Assembly: GCA_003162245.1 (NCBI GenBank)
Contig: PMMM01000039.1
Coordinates: 14,592 to 75,659 of the forward strand
DNA length: 61,068 bases
Source: Phycisphaerales bacterium
Lineage (GTDB): Bacteria; Planctomycetota; Phycisphaerae; UBA1845; Fen-1342
Direction: 5' to 3'
In this document: positions 25,584 through 34,847 of the stretch, in pieces
Layout: each line of letters starts with the position of its first letter
Numbering within the stretch: the stretch's first letter is position 1
The notes under the pieces: model-generated
Told to the model about the DNA's origin: nothing
Databases searched by the model: none
What the model saw: the letters and a program-made list of their open reading frames with translations, nothing else
Position numbers and translations under genes: made by a program

Positions 25584-26327
25584 CTAGTCCGTCGAAACGA
25601 GTGACGCTTTTCCGCCGGCGGTCGTCGCGGTTGGCACGCCGGGAGCGTTTGCGCCCCAGTTGCGAAGCGGTCGCCCGGTGATCCGACGCCGGGCTTGGTG
25701 TAGGGCCATGGTCGCGAAATAGCGGAGCGGATGCCGGCCGGGGACGAGGGTCGCCTGTCGCAGGGCGGCGCGGAACTCCGCAGGGCCGTCGAAGGCGGGG
25801 ACCATCTGGCAGCATGAGGCCAGGTAGCCGCGCAGGTGGGAATCGTCACCGACGTAGGGCGTGATCCCGTTTTCCTCGGCGAAACGCTGAGCCCGCGTGT
25901 TTTCCCAAAGCAGAAAATCCTGCGCGTTGCAGACCTCGACGGCGTCGAGCCAGGGCCGCAGGCGGGCGAGCGCCTCCGGGCCGAGGCTGTGTTGGCAGAG
26001 GATCGTGAACGGGTGCGGGGCGAGGACGAGGCCGCCCTGGTCGCGAATCCGCTGGGCCGTCTCTTCGGCCGACAGGCCCGCCGGCACGTGTTCGTGCATG
26101 AACAGGCCGATGATGTGCCCGTCCGTGGACGTGATCTCCTCCCCAACGATGATGTGGACGCCGCCGAGCGCCTGCGCGGCCAGCGCCCCGGCAATCCCGT
26201 TGTGATCCGTGACCGCGACACAATCGACGCCGGCGCGGCGGGCCTCGCGGACGAGATCCTCCGGCGAGCGGTTGGAGTCGTACGAGTAATGCGTGTGTAC
26301 GTGAATGACCGTTTTCAGGCGTGTCAT
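25584..26327 (-). CDS. PHP domain phosphoesterase-like protein
   Basis: A 247-aa cytoplasmic protein of the PHP superfamily, which hydrolyses phosphoesters with a multi-metal site. Visible ligands are HVHTHYSYDS at residues 8-17 (H-x-H plus Asp), AVTDHNGIAG, the GEEI glutamate, LAPHPF and a late DDSH. This order fits short PHP proteins related to RNase AM/TrpH (YciV), although the C-terminus here is a divergent helical tail. The ATG at 26327 fits the start of homology; the frame is open further upstream to 26411. Substrate unknown; 3'-5' oligonucleotide or nucleotide cleavage are candidates by family. Confidence 0.8.
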   Translation of the reverse strand: MTRLKTVIHVHTHYSYDSNRSPEDLVREARRAGVDCVAVTDHNGIAGALAAQALGGVHIIVGEEITSTDGHIIGLFMHEHVPAGLSAEETAQRIRDQGGLVLAPHPFTILCQHSLGPEALARLRPWLDAVEVCNAQDFLLWENTRAQRFAEENGITPYVGDDSHLRGYLASCCQMVPAFDGPAEFRAALRQATLVPGRHPLRYFATMALHQARRRITGRPLRNWGANAPGVPTATTAGGKASLVSTD

Positions 26328-26572
26328 CGCATTATCGCCAGTTATCAGATGTTGCGGCGGCGCCACCTGTTCTTTGATCGGCTTCCGGCGGCCGGCGCAA
26401 GAGTAGCGCACACACGCTCAGAGTATAGGCGTGTTGGGGCGGGCGGGGGGGTTCCGGGCTTCCAGCCGCCGCGAGGGCGGGCGGCGGCCGGACGGAGTGT
26501 CGGAGGCACGCGCGTTCGCTTGCGTCAAGCTGCCGGGTGGCGCACCATGCCCGCGAGCCGTAGGAGAGCGAT

Positions 26573-27184
26573 ATGGAACGCGCGTCGATTCCGTTGACCG
26601 AGTTGCAGATGCCGACGTTCGGGGCGTGGGAGCCGGGGTGGTTTTCGCTGACGGCGGGGGAGAACCGGCCAGGGGCGTTCAACAGCATGACCGTGTCGTG
26701 GGGTGCGCTGGGCGTGATCTGGCACCGGCCGCTGGCGGTGGTGGTGGTCCGGCCGCAGCGCTACACGCGGGAGTTCATGGAGCGGTACGACACGTTCAGT
26801 CTGTGTGCGTTCGACGAGTCGTATCGCCCCGCCCTTAACCTGCTGGGCACGCAGTCCGGGCGCGACACGCGCAAGATGACGGAATGCGGGCTCACGCCGA
26901 TCGCACTGACGACGATTCCGTGTCCGGGCTACGCGGAGGCCGAGCTGATCCTGGAATGCCGGAAGATGTACTTCGACGACCTGGAGCCGGCGCACTTCCT
27001 GGCCGACTTCATCGCCCCCAACTACCAGAACGATTACCACCGGATGTACTTCGGGGAGGTCGTGGCGGCGGCGGGAACGGCCAGGTTCCGTTGCCCCGGC
27101 GGCAAGAGAGAGACAAAGCGGCGAGAGGCGAAGGGGAGAAAGCCAAAGGGGAAGAATCCGTCTCGCCGCAAAGCCCGCAGATGA
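26573..27184 (+). CDS. Flavin reductase-like FMN-binding protein with a basic tail
   Basis: Residues 1-170 resemble the flavin reductase/flavoredoxin split-barrel, with MTVSWGALGVIWHRPLAVVVVRPQRYT covering the flavin-binding strands and SLCAFDESYRPAL the next. The protein probably binds FMN and uses NAD(P)H or acts as a flavoredoxin. The last ~30 residues after RFRCPGG are almost entirely Lys, Arg, Glu and Gly, encoded by a purine-rich stretch. They are unlike the family and may come from a repeat inserted near the stop codon. A good AGGAG lies 6 nt before ATG 26573. It is divergent from the PHP gene. Confidence 0.75.
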   Translation: MERASIPLTELQMPTFGAWEPGWFSLTAGENRPGAFNSMTVSWGALGVIWHRPLAVVVVRPQRYTREFMERYDTFSLCAFDESYRPALNLLGTQSGRDTRKMTECGLTPIALTTIPCPGYAEAELILECRKMYFDDLEPAHFLADFIAPNYQNDYHRMYFGEVVAAAGTARFRCPGGKRETKRREAKGRKPKGKNPSRRKARR

Positions 27185-27209
27185 ACCGATCCCCCGTTCC
27201 TGCGCGTGC

Positions 27210-28478
27210 CTACGCGTTCTGCGGCTCGCGCACCACGTGAATCCGCAGCCGGTTGATCCGCCGGGGTTCGGCCGCCATGACGTGCAAGTGCACGTTCGCA
27301 TGCTGGAATTCCTCGCCCGCGGCCGGAATCTTGCCCAGTGTCGCGAACACGAAGCCGCCGATCGTCTCGTATTCCGCGTCCTCGGGCAGCTCGACCCCCA
27401 GCTCCTCGTTGATGTCCGTAACGTGCACGCGGGCGTCCACCTCCAGCGTGTCGGGGTCCAGGCGGTTCATCGCGGGCGGCGGCGGCTGGTCGTACTCATC
27501 GTTGATCTCCCCGACCAGCTCCTCCAGGATGTCCTCGATCGTCGCCAGCCCCGCCGTTCCGCCGTACTCGTCGAGCACGATCGCGATCTGCACCTTCGTG
27601 GCGCGGAACTCGTCCAGCAGCTCGCCGAGCGTCTTCGTCTCGGGCACGTAGGGGGCCTTCCGCATCACCTGTCGTGCGTCGAACGGCTCGCCGGCATCGA
27701 GCCGCAGCAGGTCCTTCGCGTAGACGACGCCGATGATGTGGTCGATCGAGCCTTCGTACACCGGAATTCGCGAGTGCCCCTTCGCCAGGATCACCGCCCG
27801 CACGTCCTCATACGACGCCTCGGCCGGCACCGCGTCGACGTCGGTCCGCGGCGTCATGATCGTGCTCACCAGCGTCTCGCGCAGCTCGATGACCGACTCG
27901 ATCATCTCCTTCTGCCCTTCGTCCACGGCTCCGGAGGCTTCGCCCTCGGAGACCGCGTCGAGAATCTCCTGCTCGGCGCGTTCGGATTCCTCCTCGTCGC
28001 TCACTTCGGCCTTGCCCAAGAGACGCCGTACGACGAACTCCGTTGCGTCGAACAGGCGGCCGACCGGCCACAACACGATGCGCAGGACCACGAGGAAGGG
28101 CAGGCTGCGGGCGAGGATCGTCTCGCCGGCGTGCAGCGACAGCGCGTGCGGGATTGCGATCGCGAACACGGTGAGCAGGATCGTCGCGACGACGCCCGCG
28201 ACCACCGCGGTCGCGGCGTCCGGCGTGTAATGCAGATCCCAGATACACCAAGACCAGACGACGGCCATTACGGCGAGGCTCAGCGCCAGCCGCAACAAGC
28301 TCGCCAGCGTATGCAGCTCCCACTCGCAGCGGTCCAGCCAGGCGAGCCAGCGTTCGCGGCCGGGTTCCGGAAGCAGGTCCGCGAGGCGGGTCCGGGAGTG
28401 CACGGGCAGCGTGTACGCGAGCGTAGAGATGTAGGCGGTGACGGCGAGCAGCAACAGTCCAATAACTACGGTCAACAC
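27210..28478 (-). CDS. Hemolysin C/CorC-family CNNM-CBS membrane protein
   Basis: Members of this family are implicated in magnesium or cobalt efflux. Hydrophobic helices in the N-terminal ~150 residues form a CNNM-like region (DUF21). Two CBS domains follow (STIMTPRTDVDAVPAEASYEDV; VVYAKDLLRL...MRKAPYVPETKTL), with EYGGTAGLATIEDILEELVGEI between the second CBS and a C-terminal CorC_HlyC domain (ETIGGFVFATLGKIPAAGEEF). The start is uncertain: GTG 28478 is given, TTG 28475 has better spacing from GGAG, and a frame to 28538 exists. It converges on the flavin reductase gene with a 25-bp gap. Confidence 0.85.
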   Translation of the reverse strand: MLTVVIGLLLLAVTAYISTLAYTLPVHSRTRLADLLPEPGRERWLAWLDRCEWELHTLASLLRLALSLAVMAVVWSWCIWDLHYTPDAATAVVAGVVATILLTVFAIAIPHALSLHAGETILARSLPFLVVLRIVLWPVGRLFDATEFVVRRLLGKAEVSDEEESERAEQEILDAVSEGEASGAVDEGQKEMIESVIELRETLVSTIMTPRTDVDAVPAEASYEDVRAVILAKGHSRIPVYEGSIDHIIGVVYAKDLLRLDAGEPFDARQVMRKAPYVPETKTLGELLDEFRATKVQIAIVLDEYGGTAGLATIEDILEELVGEINDEYDQPPPPAMNRLDPDTLEVDARVHVTDINEELGVELPEDAEYETIGGFVFATLGKIPAAGEEFQHANVHLHVMAAEPRRINRLRIHVVREPQNA

Positions 28479-28592
28479 GTTCTCCGCGCGCCCGAGGTCG
28501 ACGCATCGGCTGCTACATGCCAGCCGACCGGCATCCACGATGGTATGCTATCCGAGGGCCGCCCCGCTGGCCACGGGCGTGCGAAGCCGGTC

Positions 28593-29777
28593 TCAGGCAC
28601 CGGCGGCTGGGGCGCTGAGCTGTAAGAGTTTGTCATACAATGCGTTAAGGTCCGGCGCTGCGACCGCCGCGCGCAGGATCTGCACCTGCCGTGGCGTGTA
28701 TGCCGCTGGCATGTCCAGGTCGTCCGCGTGGCGACCCGCGCTCGCCAGCAACATGCGACACAGGTCGTCCAGGCCGGCGCGACACGTCGCCGAAATGCCC
28801 AACGCCCGGTCGCGCCAACACGGCGGAAGGGCTGCGCCCACGGCGGTCGTCCAGTCACCAAGGTCGCACTTGTTCAACGCGACGCACGCCGGCGCCAGAC
28901 TCGCGTAGGCGGCCAGGAACTCCGTGCGCGCGGCCTCGCCGGCGGGGGAGCCGTCCAGGACCACAACGACCGCGTCCGCGCCTTCCAGCAGCGCACGCGA
29001 CCGCGCCACGCTCGCGGCTTCGAGCGCGTCTGTGCTGTCGCGCAGCCCGGCCGTGTCCAGCCACGTTACCGGAAACCCGCGCGCTTCGCCTTGGATTCCG
29101 ACCCAGTCGCGCGTTGTGCCCGGCGCCGGCGAGACGATGCTGGCGGCGCGATCCGCCAACGCGTTCGCCAGCGTGCTCTTGCCGGCGTTAACCGGACCCA
29201 CGAGGGCGACACGCAGCGGCTGAGCGAACCAGGACACGACATTCGTGCGTGCAGCCACATGACGGCAGACCGCGCACGCATCCGCCAAGGCAGCGCGCTT
29301 GGGCAATGATGTCACGAGGTCACGCAGGCGGGCGGGTTGACCCAGCAGCCACTGCGCGCCGCGCAGCGTCGGCATCTGCGGCAGCAGGGCGTACGCCTCG
29401 ACTTCCAGCGCGTCCTGCACGGCCCACAGACTCGTGTCCAGCGCCTCAGCAGCACGCAGGTCGCACATTTCCGCCAATTCCGTGCACCGCCGCACCAGTT
29501 GCGGGTTGCCGTGTAGGTGCAGGCGCACATCCCAGGCCGGCGGCGTGGCGTGGACCGATATCACGATGTCGTCGAGAACGGACCCGTCAACGTCGAGTAG
29601 CTCGGCTCGCCGCACGTCGCCGGCGGCGGCAGCAGTCAACGGTCGGCGGGTGCGGATGTAGCGGGTGAGAAAGGCCTCGGCACGCGGTCCGCAAATGCGG
29701 ACGACGGCAATCGCGGCCGGTCCCGGGCTCGTGAGCACCGCATACCCCCCCGTGGGCCTGTCGTCCGCGGGCGTCAC
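28593..29777 (-). CDS. Divergent MnmE/TrmE-like GTPase
   Basis: A 394-aa protein with an MnmE-like N-terminal segment (GGYAVLTSPGPAAIAVVRICGP), a helical middle, and a G domain: P-loop GPVNAGKS at 194-201, G3 DTAGL at 241-245 and G4 NKCD at 302-305. True MnmE (about 450 aa) ends with a C-[IVL]-G-K motif needed for tRNA U34 modification. This protein instead ends LYDKLLQLSAPAAGA and lacks that cysteine. The GTG start at 29777 overlaps the coaX stop as GTGA, so the two are translationally coupled. It could be a paralogue with a changed role; a canonical mnmE may exist elsewhere. Confidence 0.8.
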   Translation of the reverse strand: MTPADDRPTGGYAVLTSPGPAAIAVVRICGPRAEAFLTRYIRTRRPLTAAAAGDVRRAELLDVDGSVLDDIVISVHATPPAWDVRLHLHGNPQLVRRCTELAEMCDLRAAEALDTSLWAVQDALEVEAYALLPQMPTLRGAQWLLGQPARLRDLVTSLPKRAALADACAVCRHVAARTNVVSWFAQPLRVALVGPVNAGKSTLANALADRAASIVSPAPGTTRDWVGIQGEARGFPVTWLDTAGLRDSTDALEAASVARSRALLEGADAVVVVLDGSPAGEAARTEFLAAYASLAPACVALNKCDLGDWTTAVGAALPPCWRDRALGISATCRAGLDDLCRMLLASAGRHADDLDMPAAYTPRQVQILRAAVAAPDLNALYDKLLQLSAPAAGA

Positions 29778-30553
29778 GTCTGGCCTGCGGCCTTGCGATG
29801 CGCCAGCGCGATGCCGATCAGGCACAGGTCGGGCACGACCGCGTCCACGAAGTCGGCCAAGTCGGCGATGAGCGGCGCGTTGCCGCCCGTGATGACGAGA
29901 TGCGGCCATTCGCGCAGGTCGGTCGCGAAGCGCTCGACGATCTCGCGCAGCGCCCCGAGCATCCCGTACACGACGCCGTTGAGGATCGCGTCGTGCGTGT
30001 TCTTGCCGAAGGTTGTGTTGGGGGCGCGGGGGCTGACGCGTGGAAGCTGGGCGGTCCGCGTGTGGAGGGCGTCGCAACACAGCTCGAAGCCGGGCAGGAT
30101 GGCCCCGCCCAGGAAATGGCCGTCAGGCGAGACGCAGTCAATGGTGATGGCGGTTCCGAACGAGGCGACCGAACACGCGCCGCCGACGCGGTCGTAGGCC
30201 GCCGCAGCGCAGCAGACGCGATCGACGCCGACCTCGCTGGGGTTGTCGAGGTCGAGCGGCATGGGCAGCGGCAGGTCGTCGCGCACGCGCAGCACGGACA
30301 CGCCGCTGACCGCTTCGGCCAGTTCCTGCATCCGGACGGTACCCGGCGGGTTTACGCTGCCGATGACGATGGCGGGTTTGCGTTGCGCGATCGTGCCCCA
30401 GGCCTGCTCGATGGCCGGCTTCCAGTCGTCGGGGCGGCTGACCGCGACGCGGCGTGTGTCGTGCAGGCCGTCGCCGTCCCAGACGCCCAGCCCGATACGC
30501 GTATTGCCGATGTCGATCGCAAGTACTGCGTCGGCCGGTTCGACCGCAATCAT
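29774..30553 (-). CDS. coaX: Type III pantothenate kinase
   Basis: First step of coenzyme A synthesis, phosphorylating pantothenate with a monovalent cation requirement. The 259-aa protein has the ASKHA phosphate-binding motif AIDIGNTRIGLG near residue 13, DNPSEVGVDRVCCAAAAYD, and the second phosphate loop SFGTAITIDCVSPDGHFLGGAILPG. The adenosine motif VITGGNAP follows. Type III enzymes are insensitive to CoA feedback. It overlaps the downstream MnmE-like gene by 4 nt and lies 110 bp after obg. Confidence 0.93.
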   Translation of the reverse strand: MIAVEPADAVLAIDIGNTRIGLGVWDGDGLHDTRRVAVSRPDDWKPAIEQAWGTIAQRKPAIVIGSVNPPGTVRMQELAEAVSGVSVLRVRDDLPLPMPLDLDNPSEVGVDRVCCAAAAYDRVGGACSVASFGTAITIDCVSPDGHFLGGAILPGFELCCDALHTRTAQLPRVSPRAPNTTFGKNTHDAILNGVVYGMLGALREIVERFATDLREWPHLVITGGNAPLIADLADFVDAVVPDLCLIGIALAHRKAAGQT

Positions 30554-30662
30554 GCCGGAGGCTCCGAACGTCCCAAGCGACGATCCACCATAAGTACGTT
30601 ATCGCCGTCGAGGCGGGCGTCAATCGCGAAGTGCGCGGGGGCGTGCGGGTCGGCTGGACGTG

Positions 30663-31760
30663 CTATGCGCTCACATCGGGTGACACGTCGCCGCTGCCTT
30701 CCAGATCGATCTGCACCGGCTTCTGCTCGCGCTCGGCGGCGCGGACGCGCTCGACGGTGGTCCAGAGTGTCTCGGCCAGCTCGCGCAGCCCGGCGCCGGT
30801 TACGCCGGAGATGCCGAGGATGGGCTTGCCGAGCGTGGCGCGCAACTGTTCGAGCGCGGCGGGGGCGTCGGTGAGGTCGAGCTTGGTGCCGACGACGAGC
30901 TCCTCGCGCTCGGCCAGCGCGCGGCTGTATCGTTCCAACTCGTGCCGGATGACGCGATAAGCCTCGGCCGGCGACGGAGAACCCTCCGGCGGCGACAGGT
31001 CGATCAGGTGGAGAATGACGCGCGTGCGCTCGACGTGTCTGAGAAAAGCATCGCCGAGTCCGACGCCGGCGTGTGCGCCCTCAATCAGCCCCGGCAAGTC
31101 CGCCAGCACCAGCCGGCGGTAGCCGGATAACTCCATGATCCCCAGGTGCGGCTCGCGCGTCGTGAACGGGTAGTCGGCGATCTTCGGGCGGGCGCGGGTC
31201 AGCCGCGAAAGCAGCGTGCTCTTGCCGGCGTTCGGCAGACCCACGAAACCCACGTCCGCGATCAGCTTCAGCTCGAGCCGCAGGGTGCGCTCCTGCCCCT
31301 TTCCGCCGGGCTCGAATTCACGCGGCGTCTGGTGGGTCGAAGTCGCGAATCGAGCGTTGCCGCGGCCGCCGCGACCGCCGCGGGCCACGCGTACGCGTTG
31401 CTCGTCGTCGATGAGGTCCTTGAGCAGGCGGCCGGTGTCGGCGTCGTAGACGAGCGTGCCGGTCGGGACGGTGACGACCAGGTCGGCGCCCCTATGACCG
31501 GAGCGGTTGTTGCCCGAGCCGGGGCGGCCGCTTTCGGCGTGGTAGTGGTGGCGGCCGGAGAGGTCGAGCAGGGTATCGACGCCGGTTTTCGCGACCAGCC
31601 AGACGGAGCCGGCGTGCCCGCCGTCGCCGCCGTCGGGTCCGCCCTTGGGAACGAACTTCTCGCGGCGGAAGCTGAGGCAGCCGTCGCCACCCTTTCCGCC
31701 GCGGACGTGGATCGTGACCTCGTCGACGAAAACCCGGACGCTCCTGGAGTCGCGTGGCAT
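30663..31760 (-). CDS. obgE: GTPase Obg/CgtA
   Basis: An essential ribosome-associated GTPase involved in 50S assembly and stress signalling. The 365-aa protein begins with the glycine-rich Obg fold (VDEVTIHVRGGKGGDGCLSF, KGGPDGGDGGHAGSV). A G domain follows with P-loop GLPNAGKST, the G3 motif DLPGLIEGAH and G4 in VGTKLD. The C-terminal OCT domain is absent or very short. ATG 31760 is the first ATG of the homology; a TTG at 31775 is less likely. rplU and rpmA, which often precede obg, are not here. Confidence 0.93.
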   Translation of the reverse strand: MPRDSRSVRVFVDEVTIHVRGGKGGDGCLSFRREKFVPKGGPDGGDGGHAGSVWLVAKTGVDTLLDLSGRHHYHAESGRPGSGNNRSGHRGADLVVTVPTGTLVYDADTGRLLKDLIDDEQRVRVARGGRGGRGNARFATSTHQTPREFEPGGKGQERTLRLELKLIADVGFVGLPNAGKSTLLSRLTRARPKIADYPFTTREPHLGIMELSGYRRLVLADLPGLIEGAHAGVGLGDAFLRHVERTRVILHLIDLSPPEGSPSPAEAYRVIRHELERYSRALAEREELVVGTKLDLTDAPAALEQLRATLGKPILGISGVTGAGLRELAETLWTTVERVRAAEREQKPVQIDLEGSGDVSPDVSA

Positions 31761-32000
31761 TGAAGTGGAGTGCAACGCAGGTTGGGGGTGGTGTCAAGCG
31801 GGGGTAGAGCTGAGTCATCCCCACTTTGGCGCGATCTCGGCGGTGGCGGCGAGCGCGGCGGCGAAGCCCGACACGGCTCGGTCCGTCATTCGTTCCCGCA
31901 TGATCCGCCAGATATTGGATGGGAAAGCCGGTGACGCTGGGTCGTCAAGCGGCCGAGCCTCTCTCGTTACGCGCGATACGCGCCGATCGCGGTTGTCCGC

Positions 32001-34772
32001 TCAATCGCGATGGGCCGCGAGCGAGCGATAGTACGCGTCGAGCAAGGATCGCAGTTCGTCGGGCACCTGCTGCTCCGGCGGCGGAGCAATGCGGCGGAGC
32101 CCGTCTTCCGGTCGCTCGCCATCGGCCACCTCGCGCTGCACTTGCTGCGAAAGCCCCCGCCCGGCCGTGCGCGCCCGCTCGCCCACCCGGGTATCAAAGA
32201 CCAGCCGGCGAGTCGCGCCCTCCGGCCCCGCGGCGTCCGTCAACTCCTGCAGCCGCCGGACGGCCTGCATGAACGCGGTCGCTTGCTCCGGCGACCAGCC
32301 GCTCTCGACCAGCATCTCCTCGGTCACCGCTGCGCCCTGCGCGATGCGTTCAATCAACTCCCCAGCGGCGGCGCGTTTGCGCGACTGGCCCGCCTGTGTG
32401 CCGCCGGAACCCTCATTCGGCTGGCCGGCGCCGGCGGCCCCAGCCTCGGGACGCTCGCCCGCCTGCTCGCCAAGTTGCGGACTCGATTTGTCGCCGCTCT
32501 GTGGCTCACCGGCGGTTTGCGGAGGTTCGGATGGTGCTCCTGGCGTCGGCTTCGCGCTCCCCTGTCCGTCCTTGCCGGCGTCCGGTTTCTCCTCCGGTGA
32601 CGTGTTGTTCCCTGTTGGTTCGTTCGACGCGGTGGGCGGTTTGGTGTCGCCGGACGACTCGCCAGGCTTGCCTGAATCCTGCCCTGGCTTCTCGCCGGGT
32701 TGCTGCTGCGTGCTGCCTGCGTCTTGCCCGTCAGCCGGCGGCTTCGCGTCGTCCCCATTTTGGGATTCGGTACCCTGGCTCCCGGGCTGGTCCTGGTCGG
32801 TCTTGCGCAAATGATCGACCACCTGCTCCGCCTCATCCCCGTGCTCGCGCGCGAACTTCTCGAGCTCCTGCTCCAGCGCCTCGCCGGCCTGCGCTTCCTT
32901 CTCGCCCGCATCGGCGCCGGGCGCGATGTCCGTTCCCCCTTCCACTTTGTGCAACGGCGTCCCCTCCTGCGGTACTTCGTTACTCGGCTGCGCCTCGCCG
33001 GCCGGCGCACTCGAGGGGGCGCTGGCGGGCGCGGTCGAGGGGGCACTCGCGGGCGCACGTTCGCCATTGGGCGCCGCCCCTGTCTTTCCGGGCGGCTCCG
33101 CCGGCTTTCCGCGGTCACCGTTCCTATCGTTCGTCCCGGGCTGGGACGCCGCGCTCCCCGGCTCCCCGTTCGCGGCATTGCTGTCGCCGCCGGCGGGCCA
33201 GACCAGCGTCACCACGCGGCTGCGCGCAGTCTGCGGCGCCTCGCGCCCGTCCGGCAGCACGCGGCCATCCAACGCCTCGAACCAAGCCCGCGCCGTATCG
33301 ACTCCTGCGAGCCGCGGCAACGCCGCCACATTGATCTTCCCCGTCACGTGCCGGCCGGCATCGGCGCTGGCCAATCCGCGACTCGTCACGCCGCCCTGCT
33401 CGACGTAGAAGAGCAGGGCCACGACTTTCACGTCGTCCTCGGCGGCACCGACGAGCTCGGGGAATTGCGCCACGTCCACGACGTCGTCCGGAATGTCCGC
33501 GGGGCTGGGGCGGACGATCTGCACCGTCGGCGGAGCATCCGGATGCACCTCCACGCGGTGCGGTAGCGGGTCGCGGTACGGCGCCTGCCACGGATCGGAG
33601 AAATAGACGCGGTAGGTGCCGCTCTCCGTCGGCACCAGCGTGACCGCGGCCTGCTGTGGCTCCTCCGCGCTCGTACTCATACGCGTGCGCGTCTGCCGGC
33701 CCCCGTCGAACACAAACACCGGCTCGCTGATGGGCGTATTCGCCCGCACGCGGAACGTCGCCCGCGTGCCCGCTAGGATGCTCAGATCGGGGTCGTTTGT
33801 GACCGCCGTGGGCTCGCCCGTATACGCCGGCGGCTCCAGCGTGACCTCGATCCGCTCGATGTCCGGCTGCGGATGCACCGCGAGCACGCCTTCCAGCCGC
33901 GCATCGCCGGCCAAGCAGCGATAGCGGATGTCGTCGCGAACTTCGACCGGCGGCAGCGTGAAGCGGTGGTGCTCATCCGTGTCGCGGCCCGATGCCGGCG
34001 ACGTATACTCCCGTTTCGTCGTGCGGACGTTCGCGGCGGGGTCCAGGATGTCCAGGCGCACGTCCGATACAGGGCGCCCGTGCACCGCCACCTCAATCGT
34101 CAACGCCTCGCCGGCGTGTACGGCCTCGTCGAGCGTGGGGTGGACCAACTCCAGCCACGTCGCGGTCGGCGCCGCCCGGTCGGCACCGAAGAACCGGGCG
34201 AGCGAAGGTCCGATCGGCTTCGGCGTGGCGCCCGTGTAAAGCACCCAGGCCGCCGCCGCCGCGAGCAGCACCAGCGCGGGGACTCGGCTGCTCCGAATTT
34301 CGGGCGCACTCGCCGACTCGTGCTGCGTCAGGTCGCGAACGGCCTGGCGGACGAGCGCCTCGGCGGCGTAGGCTTGATTTGCCGCGCCTTGGAGTAGGAC
34401 GGCGTTGACGACCGTATTGTGCGAAATCTGGTATCCGCGTTCGAGTTGCTGGGCGACGAACGCCGGATTGAGGTGCCGGGCCAGCGTGAGAACCACGGTC
34501 GCCAGCAGCCCCCCGCCCACACCGACCGCCCACAGCAGCAGTGCGCCGTGCAACGCGGGACTAGGCAGCCCGCCGGGCCAAAAGTGGTCCGCGACCACGA
34601 CCAGCAGCGGCAGAAGCACGAACGGCGTCAGCGCAATCAGCACGCGCGTGCGCAGCGCACGGTGCGTGAGCCGCGCGCGGTATGCGTCGAGCGTGCGCGC
34701 AAGGACCATCTCCGGACTGGACGCCGTTGCGGCGCGCTCGGAAACCCCGTTCCCAGGCTGGTCTGCGGCCAT
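32001..34772 (-). CDS. DUF4175-like membrane protein with a long low-complexity linker
   Basis: This 923-aa protein has three N-terminal membrane helices (about residues 45-65, 78-100 and 167-185). An extracytoplasmic beta-rich region to about 520 follows, with phrases such as VHPQPDIERIEVTLEPPAYTG. Next is a disordered stretch of roughly 270 residues rich in Gly, Pro, Glu, Gln, Ser and Ala, then a helical C-terminus (ELIERIAQGAAVTEEMLVESGW). Long DUF4175-type proteins with such linkers occur in planctomycetes, usually beside MoxR/DUF58/VWA genes, which are not in this window. The role is unknown, possibly envelope-related. An in-frame start at ATG 34772 looks right. Confidence 0.7.
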   Translation of the reverse strand: MAADQPGNGVSERAATASSPEMVLARTLDAYRARLTHRALRTRVLIALTPFVLLPLLVVVADHFWPGGLPSPALHGALLLWAVGVGGGLLATVVLTLARHLNPAFVAQQLERGYQISHNTVVNAVLLQGAANQAYAAEALVRQAVRDLTQHESASAPEIRSSRVPALVLLAAAAAWVLYTGATPKPIGPSLARFFGADRAAPTATWLELVHPTLDEAVHAGEALTIEVAVHGRPVSDVRLDILDPAANVRTTKREYTSPASGRDTDEHHRFTLPPVEVRDDIRYRCLAGDARLEGVLAVHPQPDIERIEVTLEPPAYTGEPTAVTNDPDLSILAGTRATFRVRANTPISEPVFVFDGGRQTRTRMSTSAEEPQQAAVTLVPTESGTYRVYFSDPWQAPYRDPLPHRVEVHPDAPPTVQIVRPSPADIPDDVVDVAQFPELVGAAEDDVKVVALLFYVEQGGVTSRGLASADAGRHVTGKINVAALPRLAGVDTARAWFEALDGRVLPDGREAPQTARSRVVTLVWPAGGDSNAANGEPGSAASQPGTNDRNGDRGKPAEPPGKTGAAPNGERAPASAPSTAPASAPSSAPAGEAQPSNEVPQEGTPLHKVEGGTDIAPGADAGEKEAQAGEALEQELEKFAREHGDEAEQVVDHLRKTDQDQPGSQGTESQNGDDAKPPADGQDAGSTQQQPGEKPGQDSGKPGESSGDTKPPTASNEPTGNNTSPEEKPDAGKDGQGSAKPTPGAPSEPPQTAGEPQSGDKSSPQLGEQAGERPEAGAAGAGQPNEGSGGTQAGQSRKRAAAGELIERIAQGAAVTEEMLVESGWSPEQATAFMQAVRRLQELTDAAGPEGATRRLVFDTRVGERARTAGRGLSQQVQREVADGERPEDGLRRIAPPPEQQVPDELRSLLDAYYRSLAAHRD

Positions 34773-34847
34773 GCCCGTATTATACCTCCCCGCACGCGCC
34801 CCGGCTGTGAGAGAAGACTGGCTGCTGCCGGACGTAGGGTGCAGATG

